Assembly (NCBI GenBank): GCA_963931865.1
Contig: OZ007512.1
Coordinates: 124,001 to 188,000 of the forward strand
Direction: 5' to 3'
From: Axinella damicornis
Taxonomy: Eukaryota > Porifera > Demospongiae > Axinellida > Axinellidae
DNA: 64,000 bases
Shown here: positions 53,131-62,524 of the stretch, in pieces
Layout: each line of letters begins with the position of its first letter
How positions within the stretch are numbered: the stretch's first letter is position 1
Notes under the pieces: generated by a model
The model's input: the letters and a program-made list of their open reading frames with translations, nothing else
The model's database searches: none
What the model was told of the DNA's origin: nothing
Translations under genes and position numbers: made by a program

Positions 53131-53929
53131 GACTATCATAGTGAGGTAGGATGTACGTACAACTCAGTGTTTACGTATTCTCTCCATGCATTCTGTATAG
53201 CCATTATGAGTGAATGAATTGCACATAAATGGAGTGAAACATGCATTGTTATGGTATGAACATGTGACCAAATTCTAAAAGATTTCAGCACATCCTGAAA
53301 CACATTTTTCTCAAGTTCATGGGGTTGTCAATGTTTGTGGGTTAGACCACTATGGTTCTCAGCCCATTACTGTCAGTTTATCTTCTGTTTTCCTGCAGAT
53401 AGCTAGCTACAGTGCTATATATATATAATTATAGTTATCCAATAATCTTCCTGCCTAGTATCTTTTTCTCATGCCTCCCATCCAGCTTTCCCCATGCAGT
53501 TCATGCAAGTCACCCCTGACTTCAGCTCCAGCATCTCCCACCTATAGCTAATCCTCTTCTGAACAATTATAGTCTTCCTGCTTGCAGTCTCTATTGCATA
53601 ACAGTTGTGGCGCCAGCTCGGAGTGACTAAAAGCAAGTATACGTCAGTTATTAATTCACAGCAGTGGTATAATAATTATAAACAATGATTATGTATTATT
53701 GTACAGCTCCAAAGTATCTGTGACATGTATGCATATCAAATTAAATTAATGCAGCTTGTTAGTCACGGAATGCTGGTACGTGTGGGGATGAAAGATGCAG
53801 GTAACTGTTTGAGCCAAGGGCTGGGGTGAGGTAATTAACTTCCAGCTGGAAGCAGCTTCTACCATCCTGTTATATTATGCGCTGCAGGCTATTGTAAAGT
53901 TCAAGTTCATAAAGGCAGCGATTAGATGA

Positions 53930-55402
53930 TTACTCTTGAAAGAGCGGCGCATCACGATCCATCATCTCCCTGATGTGCCAGAACTTTTCAGCAATGGCGG
54001 GAAGGAATTCCCAAACTTTCATCCTCTGTGAGGCATACCACCGGTCAGATGTCTCGTAGAGCTTGCACGCATAGCGCCCACCGAATGTGACCATCTTGTC
54101 CCTTTCGTCTGGAAGTCCTCCTCCTCCGTCTACCAGTGGTTCCCAGGCAGGTTTTCTTGAGTAGGTGGGAGTTGACACATCATACCAGTTGCGATCAGTG
54201 ATGTAACTGTAGAATATTGTTGAACCCTCGTTCTTGAAGAAGTAGCACTTGTTGTTGCCTGGATTCTGCATGGCTGCACCCACATCAGCGTCAACAATTT
54301 TCACAGGACCATCCTTGGGAGGTAACTTGGGGTCAATCGTACCGCTACGCTTGATCGTTGACGAATCCCAGAACAAGCAGGTGTACTCCTTTCCCTTGAT
54401 GAAATAGTAGTAGTCATCGTATTTGTTAAGTTTTGGATTTGTGCGGTGATTGTATACGCCATCTGCATAGTAGAACTCCGGGGGAATTGCACGGAATCCA
54501 GCAGGCGGAGGATTGAGAGTGCTGCTCAGTCTGTAAGGACCGTCGTTGACCGCGTGTGTACCCAGATCATATATCATGTACTCTCCACTCGAGAACAGCA
54601 CCCATTCCTTATCTCCCGAGCGGCCAGAGGGAGGGCGAGCGCAGAAGATCCTCATCTCGAAGTAGGGTTGATATGTAGTGAGCGGACTCTGATCCTCGAC
54701 CGCGTTGATGCGTTCGAGAACCCGCACAACGTTCGGGCTTGGAGTGTCTTCGGTGGCATCACTCTGGTCGAAATACGCTTCAATGAAGTTGACGACAAAC
54801 AAACCTTCGTAGAGGTACACGAGGTTGTAGGAGTAATACTGAACGGCAGAGCTCATGTATCCGAACCTCTCGTCCCCTGCCTTCTCGACCTCGGCTTCTG
54901 CAATGATATCGCCGACGCTCTTGAATATGTCGCCGATGGTCCATGATTTTTCGCCGAGCATGATCTCTTTCACGTCATAAACGCACTGCATGACGTCGTT
55001 GATAACGGTGAGATTCGGATAAGTCTTGATGAGAAGCTGTCTCAGCTGAAAGTCTCGGGCATCAGGATCAGAGTAATCTTTGCAAATTTCTTGGATCCTA
55101 GTGTAGTAGAAGTCGATGTCATTCGTTAGCTCGTTGATGCTGTTAGATAATTGCAGCTCATCAAGGCGGTTCTCTATGCTCGCGAAGCCAGCGAGCATGT
55201 CCGTGTGCATCTGGTCTAGTTTCACCAGAACATCGTCGAGTGTCGGTCCAGATGGGATCCCGAACAGACTAAGAATACTACTTCCAAACGTAAAGTAGGT
55301 TTGACAAGTTCCAAGAGTTTCGCCAGCCTTGTTGACAGCTTTAACTGACTTGGCACCGGTCTTGAAGGCTTTCGTGGCCTTCAGAGCGGCGAGTGAAGCC
55401 AT
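53930..55402 (-). CDS. Intronless 490-aa protein: helical N-terminal domain plus hemopexin-like C-terminal part
   Basis: A single long frame starting MASLAALKATKAFKTGAKSV, without a signal peptide. Residues about 55-230 look helical, with TLDDVLVKLDQMHTDML and ENRLDELQLSNSINEL as likely coiled or bundle helices and a glycine-hydrophobic stretch at 35-50 (TYFTFGSSILSLFGIP). Residues about 245-460 are beta-rich and aromatic, with repeats such as EWVLFSSGEYMIYDLG, YDDYYYFIKGKEYTCLFWD and NKCYFFKNEGSTIFYSYI, which resemble hemopexin blades (FFKG-x-YW). Helical bundle plus sugar- or ligand-binding-like blades recalls some bacterial and animal secreted effectors, but I cannot name a family. No introns, a good TATA box upstream, and base composition close to the neighbours. 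Confidence 0.72.
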   Translation of the reverse strand: MASLAALKATKAFKTGAKSVKAVNKAGETLGTCQTYFTFGSSILSLFGIPSGPTLDDVLVKLDQMHTDMLAGFASIENRLDELQLSNSINELTNDIDFYYTRIQEICKDYSDPDARDFQLRQLLIKTYPNLTVINDVMQCVYDVKEIMLGEKSWTIGDIFKSVGDIIAEAEVEKAGDERFGYMSSAVQYYSYNLVYLYEGLFVVNFIEAYFDQSDATEDTPSPNVVRVLERINAVEDQSPLTTYQPYFEMRIFCARPPSGRSGDKEWVLFSSGEYMIYDLGTHAVNDGPYRLSSTLNPPPAGFRAIPPEFYYADGVYNHRTNPKLNKYDDYYYFIKGKEYTCLFWDSSTIKRSGTIDPKLPPKDGPVKIVDADVGAAMQNPGNNKCYFFKNEGSTIFYSYITDRNWYDVSTPTYSRKPAWEPLVDGGGGLPDERDKMVTFGGRYACKLYETSDRWYASQRMKVWEFLPAIAEKFWHIREMMDRDAPLFQE

Positions 55403-55530
55403 GGTCAGAACTGCGATATTGCTTGTGAGAATCAGGCTGGTCCAAAAAAGGCTCGTAGGCTGACGTGATAGCTTCGACTCTGCTATAGTTTGCGCAGTTT
55501 GTTTTTGTGCGAGACACTCACTGTTTAGTG

Positions 55531-55539
55531 CTTTTTATA
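55531..55539 (-). promoter_or_regulatory. TATA box for the 490-aa gene
   Basis: TATAAAAAG on the minus strand, about 130 nt before the ATG at 55402. Predicted start of transcription is near 55505, giving a 5' UTR of about 100 nt. Confidence 0.6.
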
Positions 55540-55585
55540 TAGCTACCGCGTCACTGCTGTATTTTGTTGTGAGCACCTGCGTGCG

Positions 55586-55641
55586 TAGCCTCGTTCCCAG
55601 GCGATCAAAAGCTGGAGGCCTGGGAATAGTTAACGAGGCTA
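55586..55641. mobile_element. 56-bp foldback of the TAGCCTCGTTCCCAG family with 9-bp target duplication
   Basis: Flanked by CTGCGTGCG (55577-55585) and CTGCGTACG (55642-55650), one mismatch. Ends TAGCCTCGTTCCCAGGC and GCCTGGGAATAGTTAACGAG. Confidence 0.8.
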
Positions 55642-55985
55642 CTGCGTACGTACACCGGATTCAACTGTGCAATCGCGAAGGAATTAACAACATGCAAACT
55701 CCCTTCTCATCAGAGGATCGCATCCTGTTCTCCTTTTGTCATGCTCGCATACAGGGAATTCGGAGTGACCACCTCTCCGATTAAGTGTATACGACCACTG
55801 TGTTGCCCTTCCTACTGCCATGCTGGCAAATGTGACTGGGCTCCAGATGTTTCATAAATAGCTAAATGGCAAAGTTGTGGTCAATAACCAGTGTTTTTTG
55901 TAGTTTGGGGGGGGGGGGGGAGTCTAATGGGTTAACCTTGGTTTTGTTGGGGGGGGGGTTCAAATTTAGGGGGGAGAGTTCTCGC

Positions 55986-55986
<1 letters not shown>

Positions 55987-56025
<39 letters not shown>
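55987..56025. repeat. 39-nt poly-C run
   Basis: Uninterrupted C. It is preceded by G-runs at about 55908-55920 and 55950-55958, so the region could fold back G against C. Confidence 0.95.
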
Positions 56026-56027
<2 letters not shown>

Positions 56028-56334
56028 AGGCCCTGGAAAAACTGACTTTCAATAAGTATAGTCAGTTTCTTCTAGGTGTAGCTGGTACTCCCAACTAAAC
56101 TAGCTGTTGACCACATGACTGGCAACCTTGCAGTCTGTATTGATTAAAAATGGTGCATTATCGGAAACCTAATCTTCATGGCTGCATGTGCGCAACTTGG
56201 TAGACTAAGTTGTTTTAGCCGCGAGCAGTGCACTTGGCATTCTGAAATGCTATCCCATATATAGCTAGCTATACAGGTCAAGCTGAGTGGCCAAAGTGGT
56301 GCCGCTTTTTTACCAGTATCCACTAATAGTTTAG

Positions 56335-56990
56335 CTACAATGTGCCTGCTTGTTATCAAAGTGTCACCTGTTGCAAATTGGACATCCCACTTGCCTACTT
56401 GCTTTTTAGTGGACACATTGGTAACAAGCCTTGTTACCAATGTGTCCACTAATAGTTTAGCTACAATGTGCCTGCTTGTCATCAAAGTGTCACTGGTTGC
56501 AAATTGGACATCCCACTTTGCCTACTTGCCCTTTAGTGGACACTTTGGTAACAAGCCTTGTTACCAATGTGTCCACTAAAAGCTTAGCTGCAATGTGCCT
56601 GCTTGTTATCAAAGTGTCACCTGTTGCAAATTGGACATTACTTGCCCTTTAGTGGACATTGCATGCACATTGTAAGCATTTAATCGACACTTTGGCAACA
56701 AGCAGGCACACTGTCTTCGATGGACGCTTTCGTAGCTAACAAGCAGGCGCATTGTAAAGATTTTTTTTGTGGACACATTGGTAACAAGCAGGCACATTGT
56801 AGCTAAGCTTTTAGTGGACACATTGGTAACAAGGCTTGTTACCAATGTGTCCACTAAATGCTCGTTACCAATGTGTCCACAAAAAAAGCTTATACAATGC
56901 ACCTGCTTGTTCTTAAAGTATCCATCGAAGACAGTGTGCCTGCTAAGCTTGTTGCCAAAGTGTCGATTAAATGCTTACAATGTGCATGCA
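56335..56990. repeat. Array of AGTGGACACATTGGTAACAAG modules with three 43-bp palindromes
   Basis: Palindromes at 56408-56450, 56535-56577 (arms not quite identical) and 56813-56855, each AGTGGACAC(A/T)TTGGTAACAA around a single central base and its complement, separated by CTTGTTATCAAAGTGTCAC-type units. Apparent ORFs (LVTNVSTKSLATM) are by-products. Confidence 0.9.
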
Positions 56991-57083
56991 ATGTGGGTGT
57001 CTCTAATCGCTGGACTGGAATGGTGGAATATGCATGCATGGACTAGGAATCTCATTCATGCATCTTAGGGGTCAAGGGTCATG

Positions 57084-57395
57084 CAGGCCCGTAGGAAGCA
57101 ATGTTAGTTTGGTCAGGCGAAGAGCGCTTTGCATATTTGAGCGATGAAATCGTGGGGGCGCAATGGCATGGCGCGCGCAGCGCGCCAACCGAGAAGCGTA
57201 GCAAGCGCGCGAAGCGCGTCACATAGGGGGGTCTGGGAGTCCTCCCCCAGGAAAATTTTGAATTTTAGACCTTCTGAGATCGTTTCTGGTGCAATCTTGG
57301 GATGAAACTGCAAGATTCAACAACTTGCTAGCCAGACTGAGCATATTAGTGGTCCGGCGGCCGCCGCACCTGCCGCACCTACTCCTACGGCCCTG
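57084..57395. mobile_element. 312-bp TIR element with TCATG target duplication
   Basis: TCATG at 57079-57083 and 57396-57400. Ends CAGGCCCGTAGGA and TCCTACGGCCCTG. The interior includes GCGCGCGCAGCGCGCC and GGGGGTCTGGGAGTCCTCCC. No ORF. Confidence 0.75.
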
Positions 57396-57614
57396 TCATG
57401 CCTTTATTTTCAATGCATGGCATTGTGTCCTGTGTGTAGCTAATATCATAAAGGAGACCTGAGATTGAGTGAAGAGACAAAAATAATCTAGCATGGTGTG
57501 AAATGCCTTCTGCTGTACGTGGAAATTCCATGGTCCATCATCCCATTTACCATTCCATGCACCCCATATATGGCTACCAGTCCAACACCCATTTCATGCA
57601 GTGTTCTAGATTAT

Positions 57615-57900
57615 TAATGTGTTGGGCCAATGTCGGCTACCATCGTGACCCTTCAACCAAAGAGGTGGTTACCCCCAACATTGACAGCCTAGTGGCGGAC
57701 GGCCTGGAGCTGGACCAGCACTACGCCTTCCAGGTCTGCTCTCCGTCACGGTCATCACTAATTAGTAGGAGGTTACCTATCCACGTCTGTGACATAAACA
57801 TCCCTCCTAACCACTACAACCCAAGCGACCCCGTGTCAGGGTTTGAAGGCATTCGATCCGCGCAACATGACAGGAATAGGGACAAAGATGGCAAAGGGTA
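57615..57900 (+). pseudogene. Arylsulfatase fragment (N-terminal catalytic region)
   Basis: Encodes CWANVGYHRDPSTKEVVTPN, IDSLVADGLELDQHYAFQVC and SPSRSSLISRRLPIHV. CSPSR is the sulfatase C-x-P-S-R signature in which Cys becomes formylglycine. A one-base insertion near 57860 shifts the frame before RNMTGIGTKMAKGG, which continues the sulfatase sequence in another frame. A LINE begins about 35 bp further on and no other sulfatase exons were found, so it is probably a broken gene or an isolated exon. Sulfatase families are large in sponges. Confidence 0.72.
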
Positions 57901-57933
57901 GCTATATCACCCACAGCGCCGGCGCGAGCTATT

Positions 57934-60160
57934 TTGGAATCTGTCAAAAGGCCTGCAACTAGTAACAAAAGAGCTATATGGAAATACGCACAAGCTGATT
58001 TTACCAAGGCTTGTAGGTTAATTGACGATACAAACTGGGATGTCCTGCTTGGTGATGACATCAATGATTCTCTGCACAACTGGCAAACAAAATTCATGGA
58101 GATAATCGAGGAATGCATTCCAAAGAAGGTCCTACCCAAGAGAAGAAACCTGCCGTGGATGACAACTAAACTTACCAGAGGTATGAGGAAAAGAAATAGT
58201 CTCTACAAGCGTGCCAGGAAAAGTGGTACTCCCGTCATTTACCAAAAATACAAGCAAGTCAGGAACAACGTTGTACAGGAACTACGAAGAGCCAAAAAAC
58301 ACTACTTCAGGAAACTCGATCCATCCAACCCTAAGCAGTTCTGGAAAACAGTGAAGTTAATGACAAAGTCCACAAGCTCCATTCCAGTACTGGAAAGAAA
58401 CAATGTTACTGCGATCAAGAACTCTGACAAGGCTACAATGCTTAATCAGTACTTTTCTGAGTGTTTTAACAAGGCCCAACCACCCTTGTCGTGTGGTGAC
58501 AGCATCAACAATGAAGGAATGAACGAGTGCCCTGAGGACTTCTTGTGCACAGAAGAGGAAGTGTTTGACATGTTAGCTTCCCTGGATGTTAGCAAGGCCA
58601 ATGGTCCAGATGGCATCTCTGCCAAGATGTTAAAGGGAACGGCCCATAGTATCACCCCATCACTGACGAAGTTGTTTAATATTTCCATATCAACTGGATT
58701 ATTCCCAGAGGCGTGGAAGGTCTCCTCAGTTGTTCCCATCCCGAAAGCCAATGATCGTGCAAGCCCTACAACTACAGACCAATCTCACTGTTATCTGTCA
58801 TCAGCAAAATGCTTGAACGACATTTTCACCATCTGATCTCCAGCTATCTCTCCGAAAACCACCCCCTTGCAAACATACAGTGGGGATTCCAGTCGGGAAA
58901 AAGTACCATCACTGCGCTGATAGCAACTACTTACAATTGGTTCACACAGCTGGAAGCAGGCAGGGACATTGGTTCTGTTTTCTTTGACCTGAGGAAAGCT
59001 TTTGATTCCGTTCCGCACAGACAACTGATTGACAAGCTCCAACAGCTTAATGTAAGCCCACTCATTCTGAGATGGGTATGTAGCTACCTAACAGCCAGGT
59101 GCCAGAAGGTAGTGATTGGTGGTGAAGACTCAGAAACAATTCCAGTGATTTCAGGGGTACCCCAGGGTTCAGTCCTGGGACCACTTCTCTTCCTAATCTA
59201 TATCGATGATGTTGCAAGAGTCCCCCTCTCTGAAGGAACTAGCTTAGTTCTATACGCTGATGACATGCTACTTTACAGAGCTATTGACGGACCTGAAGAC
59301 TTTGCAACACTACAACGAGACATTAATGCAGTCAACAACTGGGTTTCAAATAACTATTTACAGTTTAATGTTTCCAAATGCAAGTTCATGCATATTTCCC
59401 GCAAAAGACAGTTTCACCATCCGATACCAGATCTCCTCCTCGACGGTCAGAGTCTTGAAAGAGTCACCTCCTTCAAATACCTCGGAATTCTCCTTACTTC
59501 TGATCTGAAATGGTCATGCCATATAGAATCCATCTGCAGCAAAGCACGAAAAATATTAGGACTTATCTACCGCAGATTTTGTGAACATGCAGAACCATCA
59601 GCTCTCCTTCAACTCTATAGCTATGTCATTGGTGAGACCCCACCTGGAGTATGGCTGTCATATTTGGGACCCACACCTACAGAAAGATAAAGTGATGCTT
59701 GAAAATGTGCAGAAGTTTGGACTCAGAATATGTGCCAGACAGTGGGACTTGGGCTATAACGAGCTATTGTCCAACTTTCATGCCCCCACTTTACAAGACC
59801 GTAGGCTTTACCATAAGTTATGTAACATGTATAAAATTGTAAATAATCTTATTTCCTTTCCCCCTTCCATTTTTGTACCCCGCCATAGTAGTCACCATGC
59901 CAACACCTATGTTCAGCCATTTGCCCACTCAAATGCATTTCTTCACTCTTATGTTCCAAGTACTGTATCTTCATGGAATTCACTGTCAAGTAATATCACA
60001 AACCAGCCCACACTCTCCACATTTAAATCACACTTAAGTACTTATTTATTGTAATCAGGGTGCATTCACTACATGTATTAGCCTGTGCTACTGTTGTACC
60101 CTTTGCACTTGTCGGCATAAACTTTTTTTTTATTTTTTATTTTTTTATAGAAAAAAAAGG
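57934..60160 (+). mobile_element. LINE (CR1/L2/Jockey-like) ORF2: reverse transcriptase, 5'-truncated, two frameshifts
   Basis: Three consecutive frames join into one protein: about 57934-58770, 58770-59635 and 59635-60054. Pre-RT region LPWMTTKLTRGMRKRNSLYK; RT motifs SKANGPDGIS, FDLRKAFDSVPH, GVPQGSVLGPLLFLIYIDD, YADDMLLYR and FKYLGILLTSDLKW; then the LVRPHLEYGCHIWDP C-terminal region and STVSSWNSLSSN near the stop. Each frame change is explained by one base (near 58770 one base short, near 59635 one base off). The endonuclease domain is missing. A short 3' UTR ends in a T-rich stretch near 60120-60150. The catalytic YADD is intact. Confidence 0.88.
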
Positions 60161-61307
60161 AACTGAATAGAGGCGCGAAGCGCCGATCTGTCTGTCCGCG
60201 CGAAGCGAGGAAAAATTTATTCACCTTCATTTTGCAGTTCTCTGGATGGGCTCTCGTGGCACTTTCGTGCTTTTGCACTGCACTGTAACTGCTTCCGGCT
60301 TTCCGTGTCATCCGTGACCGTCGACGTGCACCAGGGATATTCGGATCTAGAACCTGGGATCACGTGCACCAGTGTTGGTCTCGTCCCTAGCATTTAGAGT
60401 ACAAAATACATGTACTTGTTAACAGCCTAACATAGCTAAACTCCGGCGGATAATGCACTCACCTTCGGCTCGTGCATTATCTCGCCCTCGACCGTTAACT
60501 AGCTAGATCGCCTTCGTGCATTACAACCCGTAGCTAATGCACTGCAAACTGGTATCTAGCTAAGTAATATTTAGATCCCAGTTTGCAGTTCATTACGAGT
60601 TTTAATGCACGAGGGCGATCTAGCTAGGTAGCTAACGGTCGAGGGCGAATGCACTCGCCTTTGGCTCATGCATTATCTCGCCCTCAACAGTTAGCTAGAT
60701 CGCCCTCGTGCATTAAAACCCGTAATGCACTGCAAACTGGTATCTAAACTACTTAGTAGCTACAACTCACTAACTAAACCTGAAACAGCTATACATGTTG
60801 GTCTTTGAAAACTGTGCATTATCCACACTAGTCATGTAGCTAATCTCCAGAAACCTTTGCTTAAGTGGGAGGTTTTCACCACTAAGTAAGCGGACTGAGG
60901 GGGTCGGGGCAGAACCGTGCATGCATAGCTACATACAAGTTATGCAGGTGGAATATTGTGGATGGTGGTATATAGACAGGTGGCATGCACATGTATTGGG
61001 GTACGAGAAAAGGTATGGTGGCCTTGTGTATTGTCTGCAGTGTGGGGACACAAGAACAAAATGATTAACGACGTGGATATTGGTCCGGCCGGAAGTACAT
61101 ACTTTAGGTATATAGGTACCGGAAACGCACATGCATCTAGAACCAGCTGCCTTGGCCCTAATATACCCTAACCCATTGCCCTACTTCCTGCTGGACCAAT
61201 ATCCGACAAGTGTAGCCAAGTCCCATCTGCCATGTGTAATTGATAAGTCTCGGGTGCCAAGTGTCATGTGTGGGCCAAGTCTGTCTTAGCTAGCTACTTA
61301 GCTATAT
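60161..61307. other. Intergenic with a palindromic repeat cluster
   Basis: Apart from the 60440-60745 repeat nothing gene-like is seen; ORFs at 60929-61171 have no recognised motifs. Confidence 0.45.
60440..60745. repeat. Alternating-orientation repeat of GCCCTCGTGCATTA modules
   Basis: Modules containing ACTGCAAACTGG, CTCGTGCATTA and AACNGTTAGCTAGATCGCC occur three times in alternating orientation, giving several nested hairpins. Confidence 0.8.
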
Positions 61308-61848
61308 GGCCCAGTGTTTGCTCAGTAATTTACCATCCATAAGTATAAGTCATGGGGACATTAAGTGAGCCCCAGCACTTTTGCATGGCATCAATGATAG
61401 ACGTAGCGCAAACCAAAGTTCTTGCATGGAGTTGGCTCAATGAATTTTTTTTTTTTTTTTACTTGCATCTGCTGTGGTCAAAATAATTATCATTAGCCGC
61501 TGTACCAGAAGGCATGCAGACCGAGCTGCGTTAACTTGGGGATTTGCTGCACATGTATTGCATAGTAGTTTATATGTGATACCTACATAACTTGGCACTG
61601 TGTAAATCTTAATTTTTAAACAGACCATGCACCACTTGAAAAATCTGTTGTCTGGCTGGCAAAACCAGTTGGCCAGCTTTTGATCCTAACACTAACACAT
61701 TGCTAGTGTACAACTGATCGAGGCAACCACAGCGCATGCAAGCAGTGAACTCCAAGAACTTTTGGTTTGTGTCTCTGCAAGTGCAGGGGCCCACTTAATG
61801 TCCCCATCACTTGTATATCCCATGAGGATGGTAAATTAATACTGGGCC
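61308..61848. mobile_element. 541-bp TIR element with GGCCCAGT ends
   Basis: Left GGCCCAGT then TAATTTACCATCC, TATAAGT, GGGGACATTAAGTG; right the complements in reverse order ending ACTGGGCC. A T19-20 run at 61447-61466 and short non-coding interior. Target duplication unclear. Confidence 0.75.
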
Positions 61849-62524
61849 ATGCCATCTAAGCACAACACTTGGAACACGAGACGTAGCTATACTTGTCCCA
61901 AGCATTAGACACTCAATTGGTACATATTATATATCTCAAGTCATGCTGTAATATGCCCCCCAAAAACAACTAGATCACATAAAATTATTCATAGAACACT
62001 TAGCTACATGTAGCTCCATAGACTTACTAGTTTTCTTCTGCATGACATTGTGCATATTGCAGCCTTTGCATGCATGCATGCACCATGCAGATACAGCTTC
62101 CCACACTACATGTGGTCCACAATAATCAACCACAAGCATGCACTATGTGTACAAGTTTGAGCAAGGAAAGCCTTGGATGAAGTTTGTTTGAAATGAGAGT
62201 ATCAGTAATTGAAAACAATGATTAGCAATCAATGTGGTGCCTAAACAATTCAAACTACCAAACTACAGTTTCATAGCAGCTGTTCTAACAATGGGGGGTA
62301 AGGGAAATTAATAGCTAGCTGTTATAAGAAAAAGTCCAGTTCACAAATTATTGAAAACAATGATTAGCAATCAATGTGGCGCCTAAACAATTCAAATTAC
62401 CAAACTACAGTTTCATAGCAGCTGTTCTAACAATGGGGGGTAAGGGAAATTAATAGCTAACATTTCTGTTATAAGAAACAGTCGAGTTCCAGTTCACAGT
62501 TCCAGCAAAGCATGTGATCAAGTT
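61849..62524. other. Intergenic / 3' flank of the pore-forming-type gene
   Basis: Holds the 142-bp tandem duplication at 62208-62499; otherwise nothing recognised. Confidence 0.5.
62208..62499. repeat. 142-bp tandem duplication
   Basis: Two adjacent copies starting ATTGAAAACAATGATTAGCA with few differences, ending 25 bp before the stop codon side of the gene at 62525. It probably includes that gene's 3' UTR. Confidence 0.9.

Larger units (their letters stand above)
52026..53929. other. Intergenic DNA with small mobile elements
   Basis: No gene recognised. Contains two TAGYCTCGTTCCCAG foldbacks and one tRNA-derived SINE (listed separately). The rest is AT-rich. Confidence 0.5.
55403..57614. 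other. Intergenic, repeat-rich
   Basis: Holds the TATA box, a 56-bp foldback, a 39-C run, the GTGGACACATTGGTAACAAG array and a 312-bp TIR element, all listed separately. No further gene recognised. Confidence 0.5.
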
